Positions 53,813 through 63,269 of a stretch of 64,000 nucleotides of DNA are shown here, piece by piece. Position 1 is the first letter of the stretch. Each line of letters starts with the position of its first letter. Below the pieces are notes generated by a model. The model had not been told where the DNA came from. It saw nothing but the letters and a program-made list of their open reading frames with translations, and did not search any database. The DNA is taken from positions 3,191,001 through 3,255,000 of the forward strand of contig NZ_JAZHRU010000001.1 in NCBI RefSeq assembly GCF_036924525.1, in the 5' to 3' direction. A program made the position numbers and the translations under genes. Source of the stretch: Bradyrhizobium sp. AZCC 1719. Lineage in GTDB: Bacteria > Pseudomonadota > Alphaproteobacteria > Rhizobiales > Xanthobacteraceae.

Positions 53813-56204
53813 CTAGAACTTCAAGTTCGCAAACGCGCGCACGCCAATGCCCGGCAGCAAGACTTCGTCCTTGTTGAAGGACGTCGAATTGCGGATGTTC
53901 TCGTTCAACAGGTTGTTGCCGACGAGGCCGACCATCATTTCCCGGGCGCCGAACCAGGTTGGATCGAGCTTCGTCCTGTAGCTGACCTCCGCCTTCAACA
54001 GATTATAACCCGCGGTTGGCGTCTCGCCGACCGGGGGCGATATCGTTCTGGGCGAAGGCGTGCAGCAGGTTGATCCGTGTGAGCCAATTGGCATCGCGCC
54101 AGAACAGGCCGCCGCCCACGCGCACGGGTGGGATGCGCGGGACATTGGTGCCATCGTCAAAGGTCGCGCGCACGACATCGAACTGGTTCTCGATGCCCCA
54201 GATACCGCCGTAGAGCGGCCCGACGTCCAATTGGCTCTGGAACTCGCCGCCGCGGAAGGTGGCGTCGCGTTGCGAATAGATCGCCTGGTTCAGTTCAAGC
54301 GGAAAGGCCGGGTCGGCGGGACCGACACAGGCGACATCCTCGCAGGTGTTGCCGGTGAGTCGACGGTAAATGAAGCCATTGAACTTGGTGTAGTAAGCCG
54401 TCGCCTCGAACCTGAAGGGTCCGGTCGCCCGTCGTAGTCCGATCTCGATCGACTTGGCGGTCTCCATGCTCAGATTGGGATTGCCGATGTCGAAGGTGAC
54501 AGTTGCTTCGTGCGGTCCGCGCGAAAACAGTTCCGCTGGCTTGGGCGCGCGCTCGACGTATTGAGCGGTGATGCTTGCGACCAGTTGACCTGGAAGATCC
54601 TGGATCAAGCCGATGCTCGCGCTCTTCGGCGTGAAGCTGAGATTGCGGGCTGTCGGCGGACCGATATCGCCGGGATTGGCATTGAGGTCGAACAACTCCG
54701 GAATGAATGCCGGCATCGTTCCGCTGAGGTTAACATGCTCGACCCGGCCGGCGATCTGCGCCTTGGTGGTCTCGGTGAATTTGAGTTCGTTGAAGACGTA
54801 GCCGGCGACCCTGTTATTCTTGTTAGGATCAAACAACCCGTTGAGCGGGCTTGTCGGATCGTCCGGGCTCGACGCCGTCAGTTCCTGATGCCCGGCCTGC
54901 AGGCCGAAGGCGGTTGTGACGGCGGCAAAGCGCGCGTTGAACGGCGCCATCTGCACCTCCACGCGTCCTTCCTGCTCCTTGTTGGTAAAGGTCTGGCGCA
55001 CGCCAAGGGACGAGAAGTCGGCGGGATCGGCGAGCGCGATCTCGTTGTGCTTGTAATCGGTGGCGCCCGCCCAGAACCTGATGGCGTCGATCGCCGCCGC
55101 ATCCGGCCGGTATTCGCCCTTGGCTGTGAATTTGGTTTGGCGCGCGTCGATCCGGGACTGATGATCGGAGGGCTCAATTCCGGGAATGCGGTACAGCGTG
55201 TCGTTCTGCGTGATCGCCGCGCCGATAAATCCGCCATCGAAGATGTAGGAGCCGCCAATCGATGCGCCGGCCGCCTGCATCGCTGAATTGGGCTGCCGGC
55301 CGTTGGCCGGGCGGGTCTGGTCGAACAAATACGGATAGCTCGGAATGCTGTAATCGCTGGCCTTGCGGCCGTAGGCGTCGGCATGAACAGCGAAATTGCC
55401 ACCGCCGGCATCGATCAGGATGCCGCCATCGACACCGCGGTCGACGGAACTGACGGCCGTTCGGGTTTCGACCGTGACGCAGGCAGGTGATCCCACGTTT
55501 GCGAGCGGCGCTTTCGCCGGCAGTCCGTAGGTCTGGAACGGTGTGGCCGCGCATGAAGGCAGGGCGTCCGGGATGCGATTGTTGGTCGCGCTGACGACGC
55601 CTCCGATCGATGTCGATCCGTAGCGCAACGCCGCCGGACCACGGATGACTTCGACCTGGTTTGTCGCCAGTGGATCGACCGGCACGAAATGGTCTTCGCC
55701 GAGATCGGAGGCGCCGCCAGCGTTGGTGCCGTTCTCGAGGATGCCGACGCGATTGACGTCGAGGCCCCGGATGATCGGCCGGCTCGCGGCACCGGGCGCG
55801 AAGGTGGAGCCGGTAATGCCGGGCTTCGAGAACAGGAGATCGCCAAGCTGGGCGGTGCCTTGGCGGCGGATTTCCTCGTTGGGCACGACGGTAACGGTTG
55901 CGAACTGGTCGGTCACGACGGGCAGCACGCCCTGCTGGGGCGCGGCGACGACGGGCGCGGCCGGTGGTTCTGGCGCGCGCTCGCGGGTCTGGCCGGGCGC
56001 TGCGCGGGTGACGCGCGCCGGCGTTCGTACGACCACGGGTTTGCGCCGCACGATCGGGCTCGGCGCCGTCACAGTAATTTCGGGCAGATGTGTCGATGCG
56101 GTTGGCGACGCCGCGCCCTGCGCCATTGCGCCGTTGCCCGCCGCGCACAGCAATAGCCAACTAGCCCCACCGATGTAGAACGCACGCTTCTTCTTGAATG
56201 TCAT
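53813..56204 (-). pseudogene. TonB-dependent outer-membrane receptor gene with a +1 frameshift
   Basis: From the ATG at 56204 the product has a signal peptide, a Pro-rich N-terminus, a plug domain (PVVTDQFATVTVVPNEEI, RPIIRGLDVNRVGILENG, VEVIRGPAALRYGSTSIGG) and a 22-strand-type barrel. The frame stops early at 54003, and the last ~64 residues, ending in the canonical VRAFANLKF barrel signal, lie in the next frame. Removing one G from the run of five at 54033-54037 gives an uninterrupted 796-residue protein. Two Zur-like boxes nearby suggest it is a zinc or metallophore receptor. The defect could be a sequencing error. Confidence 0.82.
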
Positions 56205-56310
56205 TGTCCCGATCCTGACTCCGTCGATGTGCGACGGACGATTCCGATTTCTCCTCAGGAACCACGCCTGACGCGGCAATCCATTGGGGAGTGCATTGAT
56301 TCAATCGGCG

Positions 56311-56730
56311 TCAGGAGGCGGGCGGTGCGCGAGACTGGAACGCGAGATGGGACGAGCCGAGATGCGCGAATTCAGCGCCGGTGGCCAGGTACAAAAGTTC
56401 GACAGACCCCGGCAGCTCCAGTACGGGCGGCGTGATGAACAGGAAATTGTTGGCCAGGGAGAGGACGGCGCAGACTGCGCAGACATTGGCCGTGTGCTGG
56501 TCGTCATCGTGGCCCACAGGCTGCTGCGGCTGCGCGGCTTCGGGGTGCGCATCTTGTGCGGCAACGGGCGTGGCGATCGCAAGATGGGCGTCCATCAGCC
56601 CGCTTTGACCGGCCGGTGCGGCCTGCGCGGCCGCCGCGTGAAAATGCCCGCACGACAGCGCAAGCTGGATCGCGAGCGCAAACAGCGCCAGCCGCGAGCC
56701 GTGCTTGAGGTGCTTTCGGAACCAGTTCAC
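56311..56730 (-). CDS. DUF2946-like small protein
   Basis: 139 residues from a GTG at 56730. A signal/transmembrane segment (LALFALAIQLALSCGHFHAAA) is followed by a His-rich stretch (DAHPEAAQPQQPVGHDDDQHTA) and the DUF2946 hallmark CAVCAVLSLANNFLF. The His and Cys suggest metal binding near the membrane. It is upstream of and co-directional with the receptor gene, and a Zur-like box lies 50 bp before it, so the two probably form a zinc-responsive operon. Confidence 0.78.
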   Translation of the reverse strand: MNWFRKHLKHGSRLALFALAIQLALSCGHFHAAAAQAAPAGQSGLMDAHLAIATPVAAQDAHPEAAQPQQPVGHDDDQHTANVCAVCAVLSLANNFLFITPPVLELPGSVELLYLATGAEFAHLGSSHLAFQSRAPPAS

Positions 56731-56779
56731 GACGATTGACGCCTTGTCCCCCGGGGCGGCTCAGGCATCTCGCCGTCCC

Positions 56780-56798
56780 AATGTTACATTATAACGTC
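56780..56798. promoter_or_regulatory. Zur-like box upstream of DUF2946-receptor operon
   Basis: AATGTTACATTATAACGTC, an imperfect palindrome close to the alphaproteobacterial zinc-uptake-regulator consensus (AATGTTATAATATAACATT), 50 bp before the GTG. Confidence 0.6.
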
Positions 56799-56924
56799 GC
56801 GAAGTCAGCGGAGTGTCAATCGACGCCGGGCTGCCGTCTTTCCGGAGCCCCGACAATTCCGCCAAGTGTGAGATTCGCGCAACATCGGTGCTTTTGCCCC
56901 GCGCACCCCGCCTGTTTTTGCCAA

Positions 56925-56967
56925 TTGACAACCTTTCGGTCTTGCGTTGTTATGTTATAACATAACA
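56925..56967 (+). promoter_or_regulatory. Promoter with overlapping perfect Zur-like palindrome
   Basis: TTGACA (56925-56930) is followed 17 bp later by TGTTAT, which is the left end of TGTTATGTTATAACATAACA (56948-56967), a perfect 20-bp palindrome. The operator therefore covers the -10 element of the COG0523 GTPase gene, an ideal repressor position. Confidence 0.75.
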
Positions 56968-57049
56968 TGATCCGTCGCCAACGGGGTCCCTTGCATGCGT
57001 CCTCCTCCCCGGTTGGGGCCCCGTGAGCTCAAGAGGCTTTTCGATCTCC

Positions 57050-58258
57050 ATGCGAAAACTCCCCGTCACCGTCTTGTCCGGCTTCCTCGGGGCTGGAAAG
57101 ACAACTTTGATGAATCACGTGCTCAACAATCGCCAGGGCCTGAAGGTGGCGGTGATTGTGAACGACATGAGCGAGGTCAACATCGACGCAGACCTCGTCC
57201 GCGATGGCGGTGCGAACCTCTCGCGGACTGACGAAAAGCTGGTCGAGATGACCAACGGCTGCATCTGCTGCACGCTGCGCGACGATTTGTTGAAGGAAGT
57301 GCGGGCGCTCGCCGAGAGCGAACGGTTCGACTACCTGCTGATCGAATCCACCGGCATCTCGGAGCCGCTGCCGGTCGCGGCGACCTTCGATTTCCGGTCC
57401 GAAGACGGAGAAAGCCTGTCCGACGTGGCAAGCCTCGACACGATGGTCACGGTCGTCGATGCCGTCAATCTGCTGAAGAACTATTCCTCTACGGTCTTTC
57501 TGGCCGATCGCGGCGAGTCGCTCGGTGAAGCCGACCGGCGTACTCTGGTGGATCTGTTGGTCGAGCAGATCGAATTTGCCGATGTGATCGTACTCAACAA
57601 GATCGATGCGGCGTCGCAGGGAGAACGCGATTCCGCCCGAATGATTATCCGGTCTCTCAATCCCGAGGCCGATATCATCGAGACCAATTTCTCCAATGCG
57701 CCGCTGGAGCGCATTCTCAACACCGGCCGCTTCGATTTCGAGCGCGCGCAGCAACACCCGCTGTGGTTCAAGGAGCTTTATGGCTTTGCAGACCATACGC
57801 CCGAGACCGAGGAATACGGCGTCAAGAACTTCGTCTATCGCGCGCGACGGCCGTTCGAGCCTGCGAAATTTCACCAATTCCTGAAAGAAAGCTGGCCCGG
57901 CGTCATCCGCGCCAAGGGACATTTCTGGATCGCAACTCGCCCGCAATGGCTCGGCGAGTTGAGCCAGGCCGGTGCGATCGTCCGAACAGAAGGGCTGGGC
58001 TTCTGGTGGGCGAATGTGCCGGCAGATCGGTGGCCGGACGATCCGTTCTGGCGACAATCGCTCAAGAAGAACTGGAGCGAGGTGTATGGCGATCGCCGCC
58101 AGGAGATCGTCTTCATCGGCACGAATATGGATCAGGACGCGATCACGGCGCGTCTCGATGCGTGCCTTGTTTCAGGAAAACCGGGAATGCGCGTTGCGGA
58201 ATGGTCCGGGCTTGCCGATCCATTTCCGAGGTGGCGACGCGCGGACGAGGCTGCCTAG
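57050..58258 (+). CDS. COG0523-family GTPase (zinc-chaperone type, CobW/ZigA-like)
   Basis: 402 residues from the ATG at 57050; a GTG nine codons earlier is possible. Walker [10 protein letters not shown] (about residue 10), the metal-binding CICC (about 74) and the GTP-specificity NKID are intact, with a CobW_C domain at the C-terminus ([19 protein letters not shown]). Such GTPases deliver zinc to starved enzymes. The overlapping Zur-like palindrome and the neighbouring receptor operon place it in the zinc-limitation response. Confidence 0.92.
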   Translation: MRKLPVTVLSGFLGAGKTTLMNHVLNNRQGLKVAVIVNDMSEVNIDADLVRDGGANLSRTDEKLVEMTNGCICCTLRDDLLKEVRALAESERFDYLLIESTGISEPLPVAATFDFRSEDGESLSDVASLDTMVTVVDAVNLLKNYSSTVFLADRGESLGEADRRTLVDLLVEQIEFADVIVLNKIDAASQGERDSARMIIRSLNPEADIIETNFSNAPLERILNTGRFDFERAQQHPLWFKELYGFADHTPETEEYGVKNFVYRARRPFEPAKFHQFLKESWPGVIRAKGHFWIATRPQWLGELSQAGAIVRTEGLGFWWANVPADRWPDDPFWRQSLKKNWSEVYGDRRQEIVFIGTNMDQDAITARLDACLVSGKPGMRVAEWSGLADPFPRWRRADEAA

Positions 58259-58309
58259 AGCATGATCCGGAAAAGTGCGACGCGGTTTTCCGAAAAGATC
58301 ATGCTCAAA
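58257..58309. repeat. Palindromic repeat, family G (GAGCATGATCCGGAAAAG type)
   Basis: AGAGCATGATCCGGAAAAGT and GGTTTTCCGAAAAGATCATG form the arms. It overlaps the stop codon of the GTPase gene. Confidence 0.8.
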
Positions 58310-58320
58310 CAAAGAGATGA

Positions 58321-58356
58321 GATAATGATGCGATTCTACGAAATCGCATCATTATC
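58321..58356. repeat. Perfect 15-bp inverted repeat between convergent genes
   Basis: GATAATGATGCGATT (58321-58335), loop of 6, and its exact complement (58342-58356). No T-run follows on either strand, so a terminator role is not certain. Confidence 0.85.
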
Positions 58357-58388
58357 GAGGGCGTATCGACGAGAGGCGGGGCGTGCCG

Positions 58389-60452
58389 TCAGCGCCCTTC
58401 GCGCACCCAGGTCGCGGCGAACGCGCCGAGCAGCAGCAGCAATCCGACAAGCCCTGCGAACATCGGCAGCACGCCGACGCCTTTGACGACGCTGGCGTCG
58501 CGCATCTTGACGCCCATCCAGCCGTCGCCGTGGAAGATGCCGGAGGCGCGCACCGGCACGACGCGGGGCAGGTCGACGCTTCCGCCATCGGCGACGCGGC
58601 GGGCGTCGCCGCCGGTGGCCTGCGCCAAGGGTTTCAGCATCTCGGTTGTCGAGGTGACTTCCGAAAACTCCTTCGGGTTGGTCGGCCCGACATTGATCAG
58701 CGCTTTCAGCGCGCCGTCGGTTGCCTGCCACAGCCCGAGCTCGTTGGCCGGAATGGTCGAGCGCCAGCTGCCGGGCTCGCTGGCCGTCAGCGTCAGCTCC
58801 TTGGTGGCGCCGCTCGGCGAGGTCACCGTTACCGGCGGCACGTTGTCGGCCATGGTCTGGCGCAGCACCACGAGGTCCTTGCCCTGGATTTGAAGGCGCA
58901 GAGCTTCCTCGTCGAGATCAGGCTGCTTCATCAGCCAGTGCGACATCCGCCGCAGCAGATCCAGATGCGGGCCGCCGCCCTCATAGCCGCGCGCCCACAG
59001 CCAGATGTGGTCCGACAACAGAAGCGCGACGCGGCCTTCGCCGAAGCGCGACAACAGCAGCAGCGGCTTGCCGTCGGCGCCGGTCATCACGGGGGAGCCG
59101 ATCGCGTTGCGCGTATCGACGGTACGGAAGAAGCGGCTCCAGCGCGGCGGCTCGCTGGCGGAGCCTTCGAGGCCGCGCGTCACCGGATGACGCTTACCGG
59201 CGTCGCTCAGATGCGCGTAGAACGGCTTCTCGGTGACGCCGACGGGCTCGGCCGGCAGCACCGTATCCAGCGGCGTGCGCCAGATACTGGTGGTGGAGGC
59301 ATAATCGGGGCCGGCCGATACCAGGATCGCACCGCCGGCGCGGACATAGCGCGCCATGTTGTCGAAATAGGCAATCGGCAGCACGCCCTGGCGGGCGTAA
59401 CGGTCGAAGATGATCAGTTGGAAATCGTTGATCCTCTGCTGGAACAATTCGCGCGTCGGAAACGCGATCAGCGACAATTCGTTGATCGGCGTGCCGTCCT
59501 GTTTCTCCGGCGGGCGAAGAATCGTGAAATGCACGAGGTCGATGCTGGCGTCCGACTTCAACAAATTGCGCCAGGTGCGTTCGCCGGAATGCGGCTCGCC
59601 TGACACCAGCAGCACGCGCAGCTTGTCGCGCACGCCTTCGATCGCGACCACGGCGCGGTTGTTGACCGGAGTCAGTTCATTCTCGAGGGGCGAAGCCTCG
59701 ATCTCGATGATGTTCGGGCCGGCATGCTTGATGTCGACTTCGACACTGGCGGTCTGGCCGCTCGAGAGATTGCGCTCATTGATCACCTCACCGTCGCGGC
59801 GCACCACGATCTTGGCGCGCTGGCCGGTGACGCCCTGATCGTCAAGCCGGTATGTGATGGTCTGCGGTTGTCCGACGATACCGAAACGCGGCGCGGCCGA
59901 AATCGCGATGCGACGGTCGCGCTCGTCCTTGCGGCCGGTGATGAGTGCATGCACCGGCGCCTGGAAGCCGACGGCCGCGGCATTGGCAGGAATGTCATGC
60001 ACCCGGCCATCGGTGATCAGGAACGCGCCGGCGACGCGGTCGACGGGAACGTCTGATAACGCCGAGGACAACGCGCCGAACAATTTTGTGCCGTCGGTTT
60101 CGCCGTCGGCCTGTCCGGCCTCGACAACGCGGACTTCCAGTCCCTTGATCTTCTTCAGCGTATCGACCAGCGCCTCCTGCGCCTTGGCCGTCTCCTGGTT
60201 GCGGGTCCCGAAATTCTGGCTCGGGCTCTTGTCGATCACGACGGCTGCGACCGAGGACAGCGGCTCGCGGTCTTCGCGGGTGAAGGAGGGGTTGGCGAGT
60301 GCCAGCAGGATCAGCGCCAGCGCCGCGACGCGCACGGCGGCGCCGCGCGCGCGGCCGAGCAGCAATAGCGCCGAGATCACGACGATCGCGGCCAGCGCGA
60401 TCCAGAGCACGATTGCCGGAACGAGGGGAGTGAACGCGATACCGTAGCTCAT
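58389..60452 (-). CDS. Large membrane protein with glutamine-amidotransferase-like domain
   Basis: 687 residues. Two transmembrane helices at the N-terminus (IVLWIALAAIVVISALLLL and VAALALILLALANPSF), a VWA-like/periplasmic middle (AVVIDKSPSQNFGT), a class I amidotransferase-like fold without a clear catalytic Cys (GGAILVSAGPDYAS), and one C-terminal transmembrane helix. It is the last gene of the DUF58-DUF4159 operon and starts 3 nt after the preceding stop. Probably part of a MoxR-driven envelope complex; mechanism unknown. Confidence 0.82.
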   Translation of the reverse strand: MSYGIAFTPLVPAIVLWIALAAIVVISALLLLGRARGAAVRVAALALILLALANPSFTREDREPLSSVAAVVIDKSPSQNFGTRNQETAKAQEALVDTLKKIKGLEVRVVEAGQADGETDGTKLFGALSSALSDVPVDRVAGAFLITDGRVHDIPANAAAVGFQAPVHALITGRKDERDRRIAISAAPRFGIVGQPQTITYRLDDQGVTGQRAKIVVRRDGEVINERNLSSGQTASVEVDIKHAGPNIIEIEASPLENELTPVNNRAVVAIEGVRDKLRVLLVSGEPHSGERTWRNLLKSDASIDLVHFTILRPPEKQDGTPINELSLIAFPTRELFQQRINDFQLIIFDRYARQGVLPIAYFDNMARYVRAGGAILVSAGPDYASTTSIWRTPLDTVLPAEPVGVTEKPFYAHLSDAGKRHPVTRGLEGSASEPPRWSRFFRTVDTRNAIGSPVMTGADGKPLLLLSRFGEGRVALLLSDHIWLWARGYEGGGPHLDLLRRMSHWLMKQPDLDEEALRLQIQGKDLVVLRQTMADNVPPVTVTSPSGATKELTLTASEPGSWRSTIPANELGLWQATDGALKALINVGPTNPKEFSEVTSTTEMLKPLAQATGGDARRVADGGSVDLPRVVPVRASGIFHGDGWMGVKMRDASVVKGVGVLPMFAGLVGLLLLLGAFAATWVREGR

Positions 60453-60455
60453 GGC

Positions 60456-63269
60456 CTATTGCCCCAACCGCTCGAGCAGGGCCGGCATGTGGACAAGGTC
60501 GGCCTTGTAGTTGCCGGTCAGGATGTACATCACAATGTTGACGCCTGAGCGGAAGGCGAATTCGCGCTGGCGCGGCTCGTTCGGCGTCAGCGGCAGCATC
60601 GGCTGGCCGTCCGGGCGATGCGCCCAGGCGCCGGCGAGATCGTTCGAGGTGATGATGATGGGCGAGACACCATCACCGCCGCGCGCCGGGCGCGAGGCCG
60701 CGTCGTCGTCATCCTCGCGCGGCAGGGTCTCGACCCAGGTCTGCCCCGAGGTGAATCGGCCGGGGAAATCACGCAGCAGATAAAACGTTTTGGTCAACAC
60801 GTGCTCGCGCGGCACCGGTTCCAGTTCAGGCACGTCGAGGGAGGAGAGAATCTCGCGCAAGGTGCGCATGCCCGGCGTCTGCGACGCGCCGTTCTCGCCC
60901 GGCGGCGCCTCGACGGCGTCGCGGGTATCGAACAGCACCGTGCCGCCCTGTTTCATATAGGCGTCGATGCGGTTGATGGCGTCCTGCGGCGGCTTCGGCG
61001 CGCCCGGTACCACCGGCCAGTAGATCAGCGGGAAAAACGCCAGTTCGTCCTTTGCGGGATCGATGCCGACGGGATCGCCGGTCTCCAGCGCCGTGCGCTG
61101 CGCCAGGAACAGCGTCAGTCCGGCCATGCCCGCCTTGACGATGGAATCGACGTCGGCATTTCCGGTGACGACATAGGCAAGCCGCGTCTGCGACACCGAC
61201 TTGATGGCGAATTCATCGTTGCCCTGGGCGCGCGTCGGCGAAGGTGCGGTCGAGGCCGCGACCAGGATCGAGGCCAACAGAACGGTGGCCGCCGCCGTGC
61301 GCCGCCGCCACAAAGCGGCAAGGCCCGCGCCCAGCATCGCGACCACGACCGCGTCGATCAGGAACAGCACCAGCGACGACGACAGCAGGATGCCGCGCAG
61401 ATCGCGCGGTTCGGCATTGGTGTAGCTGGCGCGCTGCGCCCGCAACGAGGATGTATCGAGCGGCGCGATGCGATCGGCCGAGGCCAGGGTGTTGACCGCG
61501 ATCGGGCCATCGGCCGGGCCGTAGAAGCCCGGCGGATGTTCTGCTGTGGCGCGATCGCGATAATCCGCGGGCATCGGCTTGGCGTTCGAGGGCGGTGGCC
61601 CGAATGCGCCGAAACCATCGAGTGTGCGCAATGGCGCAACCGTCTCGACGTTAGTCGCCTCGCTCGCAACGCCAGCACCGGGCTTGGTGGTGTAGCCGGA
61701 CATGTCAACGAGCCGCCGCAGCATCTCGACGAAGCTGCCGGACATCGGCAAGTCCGACCAGCGCGAGTCGGCGCCGACATGGAACAGGCTGACAATGCCC
61801 CTGCCGCGATGCTCGCCGGTCACCAGCGGCGTGCCGTCTTCCAGCGACGCCCAGGTCTTGGTGGCGAGCACCGCGTCCGGCTCGGCCAGCACCTGCCGGT
61901 TCACGGTGACATCCTTGGGCACTGCGAGGCCCGCGAACGGAGCGTCGGCGGCGAAGGAGGCCAGATGCTGCGGCTTTTCCCAGGTCAGGCTGCCGCCGAG
62001 GCTGCGGCCGCCGCGACGCAGTTTCACCGGCACCAGATCGTCATCGGCCTGCGCCAGGCGGGGACCTGCGAAACGCACCAGCACGCCGCCCTGATCGATC
62101 CATGCGTTCAGCCGCTCGCGGATTTCCGGCGACAGCGTGCCGACATCGGCGAGCACGATCATCGGCAGCCGCTGATCGAGGAATTGCGCGATCACCTGTT
62201 GCGGCGCACCGCGGTCGCCGAGCCGCACGTCGGCGAAAGGCGCCAGGGCGCGGGTCAGATAGAAGGTCGATGCCAATAGCGGTTGGGCGGTATCGCTGGT
62301 CGCGCCGGTGACGACGCCGACGGCGCGCCGCCGCCATCGCTTGTCGAGCAATTGCACGGCGCCGGCCGATCGTTCGCCGGAAATTTCCAGCCGCGAAATG
62401 TCGTTGCGCAGTTCGACCGGCAGATCGAACGCCGCTTCGCTTTCGCGGTCCTGCATACCGAAGGCGTAGCGCGCCTCGCCGATCGGCGAGCCCTTGGCGT
62501 CGATCGCGCGGACCACGCCGGCTGCGACGCCGCCGGTGGTGTGCAGCACCTTGACCGTCATCTTCGCCGCGGCGTTTTCGGCGGCGACCAAGGCCTGCGC
62601 CGGCGCCGCGCCGCCCTCGAACACCGTCAGCTTGCGGTCGCCGATGGTCTTGGCGAGATTCTCGATGAATTCTGCGCCGCGCCCGGTATCGACGCCGTCG
62701 GACAGCCACGCGATCTCGGCATCGCCGGTGGCCTTCAGGAAGCGGTCGAGCGCGCCAAGCGTGTCGACGCGGTCGATCGAATGGGGCTTTGGTGCAATCT
62801 GGCGCAGCGCGACGCGCGCGGTACCGGCCGGCATCAGCGTGATGTCGCGTGCGGGGTCGGAGAGCGGAACCAGCGCGACGCCGCGGCGGTCGTTGTCGGC
62901 ATTGGTGATCAGTTCGTCAGCGGCCTTGATCCGGGTGTCCCAGCTTGCAGCCGCGCTCCAGCCGTCGTCGAGCAGGATCACCAGCGGCGCGTTGCTGCCG
63001 CCGACCCCGGTCTGCGGATTCCAGATCGGGCCTGCGGCGGCAAGGATGACCAGCGCCGCGGCGGCAAGACGCAGCGCCGTCAGCCACCAAGGCGTGCGCG
63101 ACGGGGTTTCTTCCCTGGGCCTGATGTCGAACAACAGCCGCGTCGGCGGAAACTCGATCCGTCTCGGCCGCGGCGGCATCACGCGCAGCAGCCACCACAG
63201 CACCGGCAGGCTCAACAGGCCCAGCAGAAGCAGCGGCTGTGCGAAGCTTAAGGGGATGCCCGCCATCAT
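60456..63269 (-). CDS. BatA/DUF4159 domain membrane protein
   Basis: 937 residues. The N-terminus matches the BatA/aerotolerance regulator segment (PLLLLGLLSLPVLWWLLRVMPPRPRRIEFP), then comes a VWA-like domain (APLVILLDDGWSAAASW), a long periplasmic part and a further membrane helix (SLVLFLIDAVVVAMLGAGLAALW). The C-terminal ~220 residues are the DUF4159 domain (RLAYVVTGNADVDSIVKAGMAGL and GGTVLFDTRD). It overlaps the DUF58 gene stop by 4 nt, so the two are translationally coupled. Confidence 0.88.
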   Translation of the reverse strand: MMAGIPLSFAQPLLLLGLLSLPVLWWLLRVMPPRPRRIEFPPTRLLFDIRPREETPSRTPWWLTALRLAAAALVILAAAGPIWNPQTGVGGSNAPLVILLDDGWSAAASWDTRIKAADELITNADNDRRGVALVPLSDPARDITLMPAGTARVALRQIAPKPHSIDRVDTLGALDRFLKATGDAEIAWLSDGVDTGRGAEFIENLAKTIGDRKLTVFEGGAAPAQALVAAENAAAKMTVKVLHTTGGVAAGVVRAIDAKGSPIGEARYAFGMQDRESEAAFDLPVELRNDISRLEISGERSAGAVQLLDKRWRRRAVGVVTGATSDTAQPLLASTFYLTRALAPFADVRLGDRGAPQQVIAQFLDQRLPMIVLADVGTLSPEIRERLNAWIDQGGVLVRFAGPRLAQADDDLVPVKLRRGGRSLGGSLTWEKPQHLASFAADAPFAGLAVPKDVTVNRQVLAEPDAVLATKTWASLEDGTPLVTGEHRGRGIVSLFHVGADSRWSDLPMSGSFVEMLRRLVDMSGYTTKPGAGVASEATNVETVAPLRTLDGFGAFGPPPSNAKPMPADYRDRATAEHPPGFYGPADGPIAVNTLASADRIAPLDTSSLRAQRASYTNAEPRDLRGILLSSSLVLFLIDAVVVAMLGAGLAALWRRRTAAATVLLASILVAASTAPSPTRAQGNDEFAIKSVSQTRLAYVVTGNADVDSIVKAGMAGLTLFLAQRTALETGDPVGIDPAKDELAFFPLIYWPVVPGAPKPPQDAINRIDAYMKQGGTVLFDTRDAVEAPPGENGASQTPGMRTLREILSSLDVPELEPVPREHVLTKTFYLLRDFPGRFTSGQTWVETLPREDDDDAASRPARGGDGVSPIIITSNDLAGAWAHRPDGQPMLPLTPNEPRQREFAFRSGVNIVMYILTGNYKADLVHMPALLERLGQ

